From Nitratireductor sp. (lineage in GTDB: Bacteria; Pseudomonadota; Alphaproteobacteria; Rhizobiales; Rhizobiaceae), in assembly GCF_017794765.1 (NCBI RefSeq), contig NZ_CP051236.1:927307-991306 (forward strand): 64,000 bases of DNA, given 5' to 3'. This document shows positions 37,601 to 46,728 of the stretch, one piece after another. Every line of letters starts with the position of its first letter. Position 1 is the first letter of the stretch. Under the pieces are notes generated by a model, which saw only the letters and a list, made by a program, of their open reading frames with translations, searched no databases and had not been told where the DNA came from. Made by a program: the position numbers and the translations under genes.

Positions 37601-38155
37601 CTAGTCCTTCACGGTCTCGCCCGGATATGCGCCCCAGATGAGCGATTGGTCTACCCAGCCGGAATGGCCTGCAAACTCCATTTCGCACCAGTCTCCATTG
37701 CAGGCCTTGATCGAGCCGATGGCACCGGGCTCGACACGAGCGACAAGGCGGGCATCCTCGCGGGGATCGGCTTTGAGTTCGATGTCGGCCTCTTTGCCCT
37801 TGAACCATGGAGCCGCGATCCCGGTACGCCGCCCGGAAAGAAGGGCCTGGTTGATCCAGCCTTCTGCCCCTTCGGCATCGCGTACCCGCCGCCAGTTATC
37901 ATACTCCTGAATGATCTCCATCGGCAGACCGGATTTCAGATACATCCAGTTGACGGCGTAGTTGAGCCCCGGGCCGATGCGCATGTTCACGCGGCTTGAT
38001 TTCAGGCTGACGAAACGCGGCAATGGAAGGCCGCTCGGGCCCACCTTCACATTCTGTTCGGTGTTTGCCTGCGCCTGTGTGGAAATCGGCATTGCGGTCA
38101 GCATTGCAGCGAGGAAGGTGGCAAACAGCAAGCGGAATGGCGCCTTGGCCGGCAT
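37601..38155 (-). CDS. Secreted SH3-domain protein
   Basis: 184-residue exported protein. A signal peptide is evident (MPAKAPFRLLFATFLAAML, cleavage near AQA). Two bacterial SH3-like segments follow (RFVSLKSSRVNMRIGPG... and a second around WCEMEFAGHSGWVDQSLIWG). Such domains bind cell-wall peptides; the substrate here is unknown. ATG 38155 is preferred over the GTG at 38198-38200. It is convergent with irr and divergent from the dehydrogenase, a neighbourhood I recall as common in rhizobia. Confidence 0.85.
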   Translation of the reverse strand: MPAKAPFRLLFATFLAAMLTAMPISTQAQANTEQNVKVGPSGLPLPRFVSLKSSRVNMRIGPGLNYAVNWMYLKSGLPMEIIQEYDNWRRVRDAEGAEGWINQALLSGRRTGIAAPWFKGKEADIELKADPREDARLVARVEPGAIGSIKACNGDWCEMEFAGHSGWVDQSLIWGAYPGETVKD

Positions 38156-38317
38156 TACAAACTCCCGGTAACCTTGTTCTGGCGGAACGAGCTCTTCCAC
38201 CCTTTTTCTTTGTCTTGGCGGCCCCCGCTTGATAGAGAGAAGGCAGCCTGGCTCGGCATTGCAGTGTCGTGCATCTTGGTTAAAGAGGTATCAACAGGGC
38301 GTTATTTTGGAGACCAT

Positions 38318-39319
38318 ATGACCGTCAGGAAGAAGCCTCTCGTCGTTATCACCCGCAAACTGCCGGACCAGGTCGAAACGCGTATGCGCGAACTTTTCGA
38401 TGCGCGTCTCAATCTCGACGATAAGCGCATGACGCAGCCCGAACTCGTTGCAGCGGTCAAGGAAGCTGACGTTCTTGTTCCCACAATCACCGATCGCATT
38501 GATGCCGCGCTTATCGCCCAGGCCGGCGAGCGATTGAAGCTCATCGCCAATTTCGGCAATGGCGTGGACAATATCGACGTCGCAGCGGCAGCCAGGAAGG
38601 GCATCACCGTCACCAACACGCCCAACGTGCTCAACGAAGACACTGCCGACATGACCATGGCGCTGATGCTTGCTGTGCCGCGGCGTCTCACGGAAGGTGC
38701 GGAACTCTTGCGCAGCGGCGAGAAATGGGGCGGATGGTCGCCCACCTGGATGCTGGGCCACCGTATCTGGGGCAAGCGTCTCGGCATTGTCGGCATGGGC
38801 CGCGTGGGAACTGCGGTCGCGCGGCGCGCCAAGGCCTTCGGTCTCTCGATCCACTACCACAATCGTCAGCGTGTTGCGCCTTCCATCGAAGATGAACTGG
38901 AAGCGACATACTGGGACAGCCTCGACCAGATGCTTGCCCGCATGGACATCATCTCCGTCAATTGCCCTTCGACACCCGCCACCTTTCATCTCTTGTCCGC
39001 GCGACGGCTGGAGCTCATGCAGCCGCGTGCCTACCTTGTAAACACCGCGCGCGGAGACGTCGTGGACGAGGATGCGCTGATCCGGCTGATAGAGGAAGGC
39101 AAACTCGCAGGCGCAGGGCTCGACGTGTTCGAGCACGAGCCTTCGGTTAATCCCAAACTCCTGAAACTTGCCCAGAAAAACAGGATCGTCATCCTGCCGC
39201 ATATGGGATCGGCCACCATTGAGGGCCGCATCGACATGGGAGAGAAGGTGATCATCAATATCCGCACCCTCTTCGACGGCCACCGGCCACCGGATCGCGT
39301 TCTGCCCAGAAACGTATGA
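38318..39319 (+). CDS. D-2-hydroxyacid dehydrogenase (glyoxylate/hydroxypyruvate reductase type)
   Basis: NAD(P)H-dependent dehydrogenase of 333 residues. The nucleotide motif is GIVGMGRVGTAVARRA (about residues 153-168). Catalytic Arg and Glu lie in NTARGDVVDEDAL and LDVFEHEP, catalytic His in ILPHMGSAT. The ATG at 38318 has GGAG 5 nt upstream and replaces the longer open frame from 38174. It probably reduces glyoxylate or hydroxypyruvate, or oxidises D-glycerate; specificity cannot be read from sequence. Confidence 0.92.
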   Translation: MTVRKKPLVVITRKLPDQVETRMRELFDARLNLDDKRMTQPELVAAVKEADVLVPTITDRIDAALIAQAGERLKLIANFGNGVDNIDVAAAARKGITVTNTPNVLNEDTADMTMALMLAVPRRLTEGAELLRSGEKWGGWSPTWMLGHRIWGKRLGIVGMGRVGTAVARRAKAFGLSIHYHNRQRVAPSIEDELEATYWDSLDQMLARMDIISVNCPSTPATFHLLSARRLELMQPRAYLVNTARGDVVDEDALIRLIEEGKLAGAGLDVFEHEPSVNPKLLKLAQKNRIVILPHMGSATIEGRIDMGEKVIINIRTLFDGHRPPDRVLPRNV

Positions 39320-39374
39320 TTGCCTCATCGGTTGGCTGATCGCGTGGCACGCATGATCCGGCGGCAGCTGTGTT

Positions 39375-39519
39375 GTGCGTGGTTCGACAAGCTCACCATG
39401 AGGGATGGTTGCGTCTGGCAGGGGCCGTTTCAGATACGGCGCTGATGTGCTTTGACGTCAACGCTGTCCTTCTTCCCACCCTTGTCATCTCTCAATGGTG
39501 AGCTTGTCGAACCACGCAC
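39375..39519. repeat. Inverted-repeat intergenic element (REP-like)
   Basis: A 25-bp perfect inverted repeat: arm 1 at 39375-39399 starts GTGCGTGGTTCGACAAGC, arm 2 at 39495-39519 is its exact complement. Similarity continues about 8 nt inward with one gap and one mismatch. The 95-nt centre holds a small stem GCCGT / ACGGC (39424-39440). It fills most of the gap between the dehydrogenase and moeB-like genes. I recall the same arm motif as a dispersed intergenic repeat in alphaproteobacteria. Only this pair was found in the window. Confidence 0.85.
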
Positions 39520-39597
39520 TCCGTCAATGCAACAGGGCGGCGTGCGCCTTGGTCGCGGCGCGAACCAGGCTCGTCAGCCGCAGGCAAAAACACGCTC

Positions 39598-40368
39598 TCA
39601 GCCAGCGCGCCGCCTGTATTTCACGGTTTCAAAGCGGGCCGCCAGCGCATCATAAAGCAGCAGGCGACCGGTGAGCGGTTCACCAATGCCGGTGATCAGC
39701 TTGATGACCTCCATGGCTTCGAGCGTCCCCATCACCCCGGTCAGTGCGCCGACAATGCCCGCTTCCGCGCAGCTGGGCACTAGCCCGGTTGGTGGTGGCG
39801 CGGGAAAGAGGTCCCGGTAGCCGGGCAGCAGGTTGCCGTCGGCATCGGTTTCGAACGGCTTGAGCACGGTGAGCGACCCGTCGAAGCGGCCAACTGCCGC
39901 CGTCACGAGCGGTCGTTCCACCACTTCGCAGGTATCGGCCAGCAGGTAGCGCGTGTCGAAATTGTCCGACCCGTCTACCACCAGATCATAGGCGCTGATG
40001 ATCCCGGCTGCGTTCTCCGCATCGAGCCTGACCGGGTGCGTTTCGACCGTCACATGCGGATTGATGCGCGCAATGCTCGCCCTGGCGCTCTCCACCTTCG
40101 AAAGCCCGACCCCGTCGGTATCATGGATCACCTGTCTCTGCAGGTTGGAAAGCGAGACGATATCGTCGTCGATGACGCCCAGCGTACCGATGCCAGCGGC
40201 AGCAAGATAGGCGAGAACCGGAGCGCCCAGCCCGCCGGCACCAATCACCAGAACACGGGCTTTCTTCAGCTTCTGTTGCCCTGCTCCACCGATTTCCGGC
40301 AGCACGATATGGCGGGCATAGCGTTCGAGTTCGCTCTCGGAAAGGGGGAGGGGTGTCATCTCGGCCAT
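39598..40368 (-). CDS. HesA/MoeB/ThiF family adenylyltransferase
   Basis: E1-like enzyme of 256 residues that adenylates the C-terminus of a ubiquitin-like sulfur carrier such as MoaD or ThiS. It has the GxGxxG motif VIGAGGLGAPVLAYLA (about residues 41-56), DDDIVSLSNLQRQ and DGSDNFDTRYL. The CxxC zinc pairs of E. coli MoeB are absent; the only conserved cysteine region is GLVPSCAEAGI (about 196-206). It lies 119 nt downstream of recF in the same direction. MoeB function is likely, ThiF is possible. Confidence 0.9.
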   Translation of the reverse strand: MAEMTPLPLSESELERYARHIVLPEIGGAGQQKLKKARVLVIGAGGLGAPVLAYLAAAGIGTLGVIDDDIVSLSNLQRQVIHDTDGVGLSKVESARASIARINPHVTVETHPVRLDAENAAGIISAYDLVVDGSDNFDTRYLLADTCEVVERPLVTAAVGRFDGSLTVLKPFETDADGNLLPGYRDLFPAPPPTGLVPSCAEAGIVGALTGVMGTLEAMEVIKLITGIGEPLTGRLLLYDALAARFETVKYRRRAG

Positions 40369-40487
40369 GGCGCGACCTTAGAGCATCGGTGGGAAATGTG
40401 GAGCCCGGTGTTTGGCCATTCTGGTACTCGACCGAAGAATCATATGGCTCGATCGACCTGGAAAGGTGAGGTTTGGCGAGAGGGCTT

Positions 40488-41657
40488 TCAATCTTGTCCG
40501 TGGACGGCGCCACCTGAGACAGACAGAAACTGGGCGCGGCCCTCAAGCGCCGAGAAGAGGTTGGCTTCCGTGCCTGTCATGAAGGCCTGACAGTTGAGCT
40601 CTTCGAGGATAGCGAAGAGTGCTGCCCGCCGGTCTGGGTCGAAATGCGCGGAAATCTCGTCCAGAAGCAGAATGGGCGCGCTTCCCGAGAGCTCGCCGGT
40701 CAGTCGTGCGTGGGCCAGTATCAGCCCCACCAGAAGCGCCTTCTGCTCGCCCGTAGAGCAGCGCGCAGCCGGCATGTCCTTTGGTACATGCCGGACCACC
40801 AGGTCACTGCGATGCGGACCCTCTAGCGTGCGCCCGGCTGCGCGGTCGCGCGGTCGCTGATCGCGCAACACGGCACGGAAACCTTCCTCGACGTCTATGG
40901 CTGCATTTTTTGCTATTGCCTCGTCGATGGTCCCCTCCAGCGCAATCTCGGCGGTGGGAAACGGACCGTTCTCAGGCAGTCGATCATTCATGGCTGCGAG
41001 GAGGCGCACCATCTCGGCGCGTGCGGCGGCGATCGCCACTCCGGTTTCGGCCATCTGCATTTCAATGGCCTCGAACCAGCTGCCATCGCGAGAATTTTCC
41101 GAAAGCAGCCGGTTGCGCGCGCGCATTGCCTTTTCATAGTCGAGCGCGCGGCGGCCATGCGCCGGGTCGATGGCAAGCACCAGGCGATCGAGAAAGCGCC
41201 GGCGATCGCCTGCAGGCCCCGTGAAAAGCGCATCCATGGCCGGTGTCAGCCACAGGACTCGAACCCATTCGAGCATGGCATCTACGGTGCGTGCGTTCTC
41301 TCCGTTGATGCGGAGGCGACGGCCACCTGTTTCCGTGCCCGGCTGCAAGCCGGCAGTTCCCGTTCCGATCTCGCATTCACCGAATGGGCCTTCGAGTTTT
41401 GCATGGATGGCAAAGCCCGTTTCCCCGCCTTCGCGCGCCACGTCGTCAAGCGTGGCGCGCCGTAATCCGCGGCCTGGTGACAGAAAGGAAACCGCCTCGA
41501 GCAGGTTTGTCTTGCCCGCACCGTTTTCGCCGGTCAGCACAACGGCTCCCGGAGAGAGATCCAGCGCCAGGGAATGGTAATTGCGAAAGTCGGTGAGGCT
41601 CAGCCTGGTAACACGAACCTGGGCTGCGGCCTGTCTGCCGGGTGTCTGGTGGGCCAA
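40488..41657 (-). CDS. recF: DNA replication and repair protein RecF
   Basis: SMC-like ATPase that loads RecA at single-stranded gaps. The 389-residue protein has Walker A GENGAGKT at 43-50, the signature STGEQKALLVGLILAHARL (about 302-320) and Walker B ILLLDEISAHFD. It lies 22 nt downstream of dnaN, so the pair is an operon. The first dozen residues (MAHQTPGRQAAA) are not conserved; GTG codons slightly later could be the true start. Confidence 0.95.
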   Translation of the reverse strand: MAHQTPGRQAAAQVRVTRLSLTDFRNYHSLALDLSPGAVVLTGENGAGKTNLLEAVSFLSPGRGLRRATLDDVAREGGETGFAIHAKLEGPFGECEIGTGTAGLQPGTETGGRRLRINGENARTVDAMLEWVRVLWLTPAMDALFTGPAGDRRRFLDRLVLAIDPAHGRRALDYEKAMRARNRLLSENSRDGSWFEAIEMQMAETGVAIAAARAEMVRLLAAMNDRLPENGPFPTAEIALEGTIDEAIAKNAAIDVEEGFRAVLRDQRPRDRAAGRTLEGPHRSDLVVRHVPKDMPAARCSTGEQKALLVGLILAHARLTGELSGSAPILLLDEISAHFDPDRRAALFAILEELNCQAFMTGTEANLFSALEGRAQFLSVSGGAVHGQD

Positions 41658-41679
41658 GGGAAAGCCAGGGCGGCGCGCT

Positions 41680-42798
41680 CTAGACGCGCATCGGCATCAG
41701 AACGTAGAGTGTGCTTTCGTCGCCTTCGTCTTGCACGAGGGTGGGCGATCCGGCATCAGCCAGCAGAAAGCGCGCCTCACTGCCCGATAGCTGGGCCGCC
41801 ACATCCAGAAGATAGCGGGCATTGAAGCCGATCTCGATCGGATCTGCCTCATATTCGGCAGCGAGCTCTTCGGTGGCGGAACCCGAATCCGGGTTGTTCA
41901 CCGTCAGTGTCACCTGGCCTTCGGCGATGCTGAGCTTCACGGCCCGCCCACGTTCCGATGAAATGGTCGACACGCGGTCGACAGCCGACGCGAAAGTCTG
42001 ACGGTCAATCACCAGCTTCTTGTCGTTGCCGGTGGGTATGACACGCTGATAATCGGGGAAAGTGCCATCGATTAGCTTCGAGGTCAGGATGACGCTGCCG
42101 ATGGTGAACCGGATCTTCGTGTCGGAAAGCTCGACGGTGACGGCCACATCCGGATCGTCAACCAGTTTCTGCAGCTCACCGACGGTCTTGCGCGGAATGA
42201 TGATGCCGGGCATGCCCTCAGACCCCGCCGGTGCCTCCATTTCGGCGCGGGCAAGACGGTGCCCGTCGGTTGCTACGGAGCGCAGTTTGAGCTCGCCGTC
42301 GGCCTCGATCGTGTGCAGGAAGATGCCGTTGAGGTAATAGCGCGTCTCCTCGGTGGAGATTGCGAACTGGGTCTTCTCGATCAGCCCTTTCAGAGCTTCT
42401 GAATCGAGTCGGAAGATGTGGGAGAAATTTCCCGCCGAAAGCTCCGGAAAGTCGGACTGCGGCAGGCACTGGAGACGGAAGCTCGAGCGCCCCGCCACGA
42501 CGGACATGGCGTTGCCGTCCTCATCGGTCTTCAGCATCACTTCTGCGCCATCGGGCAGCTTGCGCACGATGTCGTAAAGCAGGTGTGCGGGTACGGTCGT
42601 GGCGCCGGCCTGTTCGATGCTTGCACCCGCGGCCTCTGTCACTTCCAGGTCAAGGTCGGTTGCCTTCATCTGCAGGCTGGCGCCGTCCGCGCTCAGAAGC
42701 ACGTTGGAAAGAATCGGAATCGTGTTGCGGCGTTCCACCACGCGGTGAACATGGTTCAATGACTTCAGGAGGGTGGAGCGTTCGAGAATAACACGCAT
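41680..42798 (-). CDS. dnaN: DNA polymerase III subunit beta (sliding clamp)
   Basis: Ring-shaped processivity clamp. The 372-residue protein starts MRVILERSTLLKSLNHVHRVVERRNTIPILSNV (given as MRVILERSTLL and VHRVVERRNTIPILSNV), and ends with DESTLYVLMPMRV, a conserved C-terminus. Three clamp domains fill the length. ATG 42798 is preferred over the TTG two codons upstream. It is separated from dnaA by 287 bp with a dnaA terminator and inverted repeats. Confidence 0.97.
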   Translation of the reverse strand: MRVILERSTLLKSLNHVHRVVERRNTIPILSNVLLSADGASLQMKATDLDLEVTEAAGASIEQAGATTVPAHLLYDIVRKLPDGAEVMLKTDEDGNAMSVVAGRSSFRLQCLPQSDFPELSAGNFSHIFRLDSEALKGLIEKTQFAISTEETRYYLNGIFLHTIEADGELKLRSVATDGHRLARAEMEAPAGSEGMPGIIIPRKTVGELQKLVDDPDVAVTVELSDTKIRFTIGSVILTSKLIDGTFPDYQRVIPTGNDKKLVIDRQTFASAVDRVSTISSERGRAVKLSIAEGQVTLTVNNPDSGSATEELAAEYEADPIEIGFNARYLLDVAAQLSGSEARFLLADAGSPTLVQDEGDESTLYVLMPMRV

Positions 42799-42847
42799 GA
42801 CCAATCAATCTCACTTGAATGAAGAAAAGCCCTGCAAACATGGCGCA

Positions 42848-42901
42848 TGTTCAGGACAGCCGTGAACAGGCTTCGATTTCCGTCAAAATGACAGGAAATC
42901 G
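42848..42901. other. Tandem inverted repeats in the dnaN upstream region
   Basis: TGTTCA (42848-42853) / TGAACA (42863-42868), then CGATTTCC-GTCA-AAA-TGAC-A-GGAAATCG (written by parts, 42874-42901), a 28-nt near-perfect palindrome extended to 9 bp at its outer arm. The latter is 76 nt before the dnaN start. They could be operators or leader hairpins. Confidence 0.45.
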
Positions 42902-42933
42902 ACAAGAAACGCAAGCCTTTCACGGCGTTACGT

Positions 42934-42953
42934 CCCGGTTCCACCGGGTTTTT
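42934..42953 (+). terminator. Terminator-like hairpin on the strand opposite dnaN/dnaA
   Basis: CCCGGT / ACCGGG with loop TCC, then TTTTT. No plus-strand gene lies upstream, so this is either chance or the end of an unrecognised antisense transcript. Confidence 0.3.
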
Positions 42954-42995
42954 GGGGAAAACAGGCGCCCCGATGGGAAGCAGGACGGGATGGCG

Positions 42996-43027
42996 ACACA
43001 AAAAGACCGGCGAACTTGCCGCCGGTC
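42996..43027 (-). terminator. dnaA terminator
   Basis: On the minus strand GACCGGCG / CGCCGGTC (8 bp, loop GCAAGTT) is followed by TTTTTGTGT. It starts 59 nt after the dnaA stop, separating dnaA from dnaN. Confidence 0.85.
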
Positions 43028-43085
43028 TCTCAAAATCGCGCGTTCAGAGGTTCTGGCAACAAGGGATGCCGCAGCCTTGATCGCC

Positions 43086-44594
43086 TTAGGCCTGATCGCT
43101 GATGAGGCGTTTCAACAGCTCGATTTCCTGCGCGAGCTGCCTGTCATCATCGGTTAGCCCCTCGATCTTGCGCACCGCATGCAGCACCGTGGTGTGATCG
43201 CGCCCGCCGAAGCGACGCCCGATCTCCGGCAGGGAGCGTGGGGTCATGACCTTTGAAAGATACATGGCCACCTGCCGTGGCTTGACGATGGTGCGTGTGC
43301 GGCGGTTCGAAAGCAGCTCCGTCTTGGACACGTTGTAATGTCGCGCAACGATCCGCTGAATGTCCTCGATGCGGACCCGCTTGGGTTCTCCGGCGCGGCA
43401 GACATGGCCGAGTATCTCGTCGATCCGGTCTATGGTGATCTGCGGCTCGAAGGAATGACGGAAGAGCAGTTGATTGAATGCGCCCTCCAGTTCGCGACCG
43501 CTGCCGGTCACCGAGCGCGCCACATGCACGAGAATCTCTTCAGGAATTTCGAGCGAGCTATCCTCTGCCTGGGCGCTTGCAAGGCGCTGCTTGAGGATCG
43601 ATAGCCGCATGGCGAAATCCGGCGCACCGATCTCAAGCGAAACGCCTCCATTGAGGCGCGACTTCACACGCGGCTCAAGCGATTCCAGTTCTGAAGGCGG
43701 GCGATCGGCCGCGACCACCACCTGCCGGGCGCTGTCGAGCAACATGTTGAGCAGATGGCAGAACTCGTTCTGGATGGACTTGCCCTGCAGGAACTGCATG
43801 TCATCGATGATGAGGAGGTCGATGTCGCGCAGTTGCTCCTTCAGGGTCAGAGCGTTGTTGTCGCGGATCGCCGTGGCGAAGCGCCACATGAAATACTCTG
43901 CAGTCAGATAGACGACGCGGGCCTGTGGCTTGCGGCGCAGCGACTCCGCAGCAATGGCCTGCAGCATGTGCGTCTTGCCCAGTCCGACCGAGGCATGAAG
44001 AAAAAGCGGATTGAAGCGAATTGCATTGGAATCCGACTCAGCCACCGTCCGTGCTGCGGCGCATGCGACACGGTTGGATGCCCCTTCAATCAGGGAATCG
44101 AACGTGTAGCGGCTGTCGAGCGGCGAGCCCAGAATGTTCGAACGCCCGTCCGTCTCGGGCATTTTTGCCGGATTTGCACGAGCAGATGGGTTGCCGGCGA
44201 GTGTGCCGGAAGCGAGCGCCGTTTGCGGCCGGCTCGTCACCTTGCGAGCAGCTGCCGACTTGCTTTCCTGTGTGGTCCGCACATTGCGTGTAGCGGTCCG
44301 CACCACGATCTCCACTTTCAGGGTGTCGGGCGCTTCCTGCTTCCACAGCTCGGTAATGAGGTCGAGATAGTGACCGTTGATCCAGGAGCGCAGAAATGCC
44401 GTAGGAACAGAAATCCGGACACAGCCCTTGGATGCTTCCATTAGCTTCATGCGGCCGAACCAGCTGGAGTAGACCTCGCTTCCCAGACGCGCACGCAGCT
44501 GCGTTTTCACGCGCTCGAAGATTGCATCGGATGGCCCCGCCTTGCTGTCGTTCTTTTTCGTCTCTGCTGTCTCTTTGCCTTCCTGCTGAGACAT
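43086..44594 (-). CDS. dnaA: Chromosomal replication initiator protein DnaA
   Basis: AAA+ ATPase that opens the replication origin and regulates genes through DnaA boxes. The 502-residue protein has DnaA domain I (about 20-90), a variable Ala/Ser/Arg linker (about 100-155), Walker [10 protein letters not shown] (201-209), Walker [10 protein letters not shown] (260-268) and the DNA-binding [25 protein letters not shown] (given as [17 protein letters not shown], about 457-473). ATG 44594 with CAGGAG upstream replaces the open frame to 44648. It sits downstream of an unusually long gene-free segment. Confidence 0.97.
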   Translation of the reverse strand: MSQQEGKETAETKKNDSKAGPSDAIFERVKTQLRARLGSEVYSSWFGRMKLMEASKGCVRISVPTAFLRSWINGHYLDLITELWKQEAPDTLKVEIVVRTATRNVRTTQESKSAAARKVTSRPQTALASGTLAGNPSARANPAKMPETDGRSNILGSPLDSRYTFDSLIEGASNRVACAAARTVAESDSNAIRFNPLFLHASVGLGKTHMLQAIAAESLRRKPQARVVYLTAEYFMWRFATAIRDNNALTLKEQLRDIDLLIIDDMQFLQGKSIQNEFCHLLNMLLDSARQVVVAADRPPSELESLEPRVKSRLNGGVSLEIGAPDFAMRLSILKQRLASAQAEDSSLEIPEEILVHVARSVTGSGRELEGAFNQLLFRHSFEPQITIDRIDEILGHVCRAGEPKRVRIEDIQRIVARHYNVSKTELLSNRRTRTIVKPRQVAMYLSKVMTPRSLPEIGRRFGGRDHTTVLHAVRKIEGLTDDDRQLAQEIELLKRLISDQA

Positions 44595-45265
44595 TTGCTC
44601 CTGAAAAGAAAATCCCCCCGTCGTTTCCCTTTCCGCGCCGCTTTGCATTCCTCGTGTCCCTGTCGTTTTGAGTGGTGTTTTTACGGATGGGTCCGCGCCT
44701 TCAGGCGATTTACCCCTACCCGATCCGTTTTTTTATGATGATTGTATGTCCGCCTGGCCTCTGCCTAAAAAATCTCCTTCGCTCTCTACAGCGCTAAGGT
44801 CGCTGTTGAAATACAATATTTCAATCACCGGTTGCTTTTCTTTTCCGGCGACGATGCCGCTCTTGCTCGTCTGACTTCGGCGCGAACGCGCCTCCACTGG
44901 GTCCCCGACAAACGAGCTGGCGAGGCTCCTTCGAGAGCGCACGAAAACCCCGCGCGGAAGAGAAAACCGCGTCGCAATGAGTGCCGATTTGGGCTTAAGT
45001 CGCCGGGCTTTTTCCTGCCCTCTCGATGGCCTGACATTACCGAAATCCTTGTGGAAAGGGCAAGGGCAAGGCTGCCGCTTTTTTCTCGAATCTGGTCTTG
45101 TGCGAAATTCAAAAATCGGTATCGCCAACGGGGCGGCTGGATAAGCCTTTTGGATTCAAAAGCCTTTTCCAGATAAACGCACTTCATGTGCGCATCGAAA
45201 AAAAATCATAAAAAAACGCTTGACATTTCCGCGTGCTTTCGGCGTCGACCGTGACATGAGCAACC

Positions 45266-45274
45266 TGTGGATAA
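45266..45274 (-). promoter_or_regulatory. DnaA box
   Basis: TTATCCACA, an exact match to the DnaA box consensus TTATNCACA, 672 nt upstream of the dnaA start in an AT-rich segment. It may serve dnaA autoregulation or an origin. Confidence 0.65.
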
Positions 45275-45384
45275 ACATTTGTAACTACATGAAAAATATA
45301 AGGAATATCGATCGGTGTACTAATTAACGCCCTGCTTATGTGACGAAAATAATACGATTCTCAAACACTTACGGTCGCACATCA

Positions 45385-45430
45385 AAAAAGGCCGCCCTGC
45401 AACAACACAGGGTTGTCGCCAGCCGGCCTT
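45385..45430 (-). terminator. Second hairpin terminator downstream of rpsT
   Basis: On the minus strand an outer stem AAGGCCG / CGGCCTT encloses an inner CCCTG / CAGGG, followed by TTTTTT. It is in tandem with the stem at 45443-45468. Confidence 0.6.
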
Positions 45431-45442
45431 CTGAAGGGCAAA

Positions 45443-45468
45443 GAAAAACCCGGCTGTATGGCCGGGTT
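45443..45468 (-). terminator. rpsT terminator
   Basis: Perfect 8-bp stem AACCCGGC / GCCGGGTT, loop of 6, followed on the minus strand by TTTTTC. It starts 24 nt after the rpsT stop. Confidence 0.87.
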
Positions 45469-45492
45469 CTTCGAAACGTCTGGTGAGGCGTA

Positions 45493-45759
45493 TTACGCGC
45501 CAAGCGCCTTTACGCGCTGGGCAAGGCGCGAGACCTTGCGGGATGCCGTGTTGCGATGCAGCACGCCCTTGCCGGCGGCGCGCATCAGCTCTGGCTGAGC
45601 TGCCTTGAACGCGCTCTCCGCTGCTTCCTTGTCGCCGGAGGCCAGAGCTTCTTCGACCTTGCGAACGAAGCTGCGCACACGCGAGCGACGGTTCTTGTTA
45701 ACCGCAGTGCGGCGAGCAATCTTGCGCACCGCCTTCTTGGCCGAAGTCGTGTTGGCCAT
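45493..45759 (-). CDS. rpsT: 30S ribosomal protein S20
   Basis: 88-residue helical ribosomal protein, starting [20 protein letters not shown] and ending in the typical [28 protein letters not shown] precedes ATG 45759; the longer open frame to 45882 is not homologous. It has tandem terminators downstream and is 163 nt downstream of the enoyl-CoA hydratase gene, so it likely has its own promoter. Confidence 0.97.
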   Translation of the reverse strand: MANTTSAKKAVRKIARRTAVNKNRRSRVRSFVRKVEEALASGDKEAAESAFKAAQPELMRAAGKGVLHRNTASRKVSRLAQRVKALGA

Positions 45760-45922
45760 GTTTCCTCTCTTGTCTCTACAGATCCTGCCGCGATAAATGC
45801 CTCGCGGGCGCAAAACAAAAAGGGCAGCCGCAGGGCCACCACAGTCGTGGCGGCTTATAGTGGAGCTTTCGGACAACGTCAACGCCTATTGGCGTCTATC
45901 CGTCTGCTTCCCTCCAGGGCCG

Positions 45923-46696
45923 TCACCGATTTTTGAAATTGGCGGAGCGTTTCTCTGTAAATGCCGCCATGCCTTCCTTCTGATCGTCCAGCGCGAACAT
46001 TGCATGGAACACCCGCCGCTCGAAACGCAGACCCTCGGCGAGAGTGGTTTCGTAGGAGCGGTTCACAGCCTCCTTGGTCATCATCACTGCCGGTAGAGAG
46101 AACCCGGCGATGGTTTCCGCTGCCTTCAGGGCTTCCTCAATCAGTTCTCCGGGGGGCACCACCCTTGAGACCAGGCCGGAACGTTCGGCTTCCTCTGCCT
46201 CCATGAAGCGGCCCGTCAGGCACATGTCCATGGCTTTCGACTTGCCCACGAAGCGGGTCAAACGCTGCGACCCCCCCATACCCGGCATAACTCCAAGCGT
46301 GATCTCGGGCTGGCCGAATTTCGCGTTCTCTGCGGCAATGATGAAGTCGCACATCATCGCCAGCTCGCAGCCTCCGCCGAGCGCATATCCCGCAACTGCG
46401 GCGATGATCGGCTTGCGCACGCGTGTCAGACCCTCCCATCCTGCGAAGAGGTCTTCCATATAGGCGTCAACATAGGATTTTGATGCCATTTCCTTGATGT
46501 CGGCGCCGGCAGCGAAAGCTTTTTCCGACCCGGTGATGACGATGGCGCCGATCCGGGGGTTCTCGTCGAAAGCCGCCAGTGCAGTGACCACCTCGTCAAG
46601 GACCTTGGAATTGAGCGCGTTCAGCGCCTTCGGCCGGTTCAGCGTGATCAGCCCGACGCGTTCCCGCGTTTCAACCAGAATCGTCTCATATGCCAT
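45923..46696 (-). CDS. Enoyl-CoA hydratase
   Basis: Crotonase-fold enzyme of 257 residues that hydrates trans-2-enoyl-CoA in beta-oxidation. The oxyanion-hole segments are [11 protein letters not shown] (about residues 62-72) and [15 protein letters not shown] (about 103-117), and the catalytic Glu lies in [12 protein letters not shown] (about 130-141). ATG 46696 with AGAGGAAT upstream is chosen over the open frame to 46801. It lies 32 nt downstream of mutM. The pairing mutM-ech-rpsT-dnaA is a familiar rhizobial order; true chain-length specificity is unknown. Confidence 0.93.
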   Translation of the reverse strand: MAYETILVETRERVGLITLNRPKALNALNSKVLDEVVTALAAFDENPRIGAIVITGSEKAFAAGADIKEMASKSYVDAYMEDLFAGWEGLTRVRKPIIAAVAGYALGGGCELAMMCDFIIAAENAKFGQPEITLGVMPGMGGSQRLTRFVGKSKAMDMCLTGRFMEAEEAERSGLVSRVVPPGELIEEALKAAETIAGFSLPAVMMTKEAVNRSYETTLAEGLRFERRVFHAMFALDDQKEGMAAFTEKRSANFKNR

Positions 46697-46728
46697 GATC
46701 TGAATTCCTCTCCGTTGTTCGTGAATTG

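Larger units (their letters stand above)
44595..45492. other. dnaA upstream region, 898 bp without a gene
   Basis: No credible CDS: several overlapping 60-130-residue frames on both strands have no coherent domains or ribosome-binding sites. It contains the rpsT terminators (45385-45468), an AT-rich part (45181-45360), one exact DnaA box (TTATCCACA, minus strand, 45266-45274), a weaker box (45050-45058, CTTTCCACA on the minus strand) and at least three GANTC sites (45088, 45153, 45356). It must contain the dnaA promoter. Confidence 0.7.

Noticed and set aside
44733-45187. Overlapping 114-131-residue ORFs on both strands upstream of dnaA
   Set aside because: They overlap each other in several frames, are low in complexity, lack ribosome-binding sites and domain-like composition; best read as non-coding.
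45181-45250. TTGACA at 45220 as a promoter
   Set aside because: No acceptable -10 at 16-18 nt spacing; direction would be away from dnaA.
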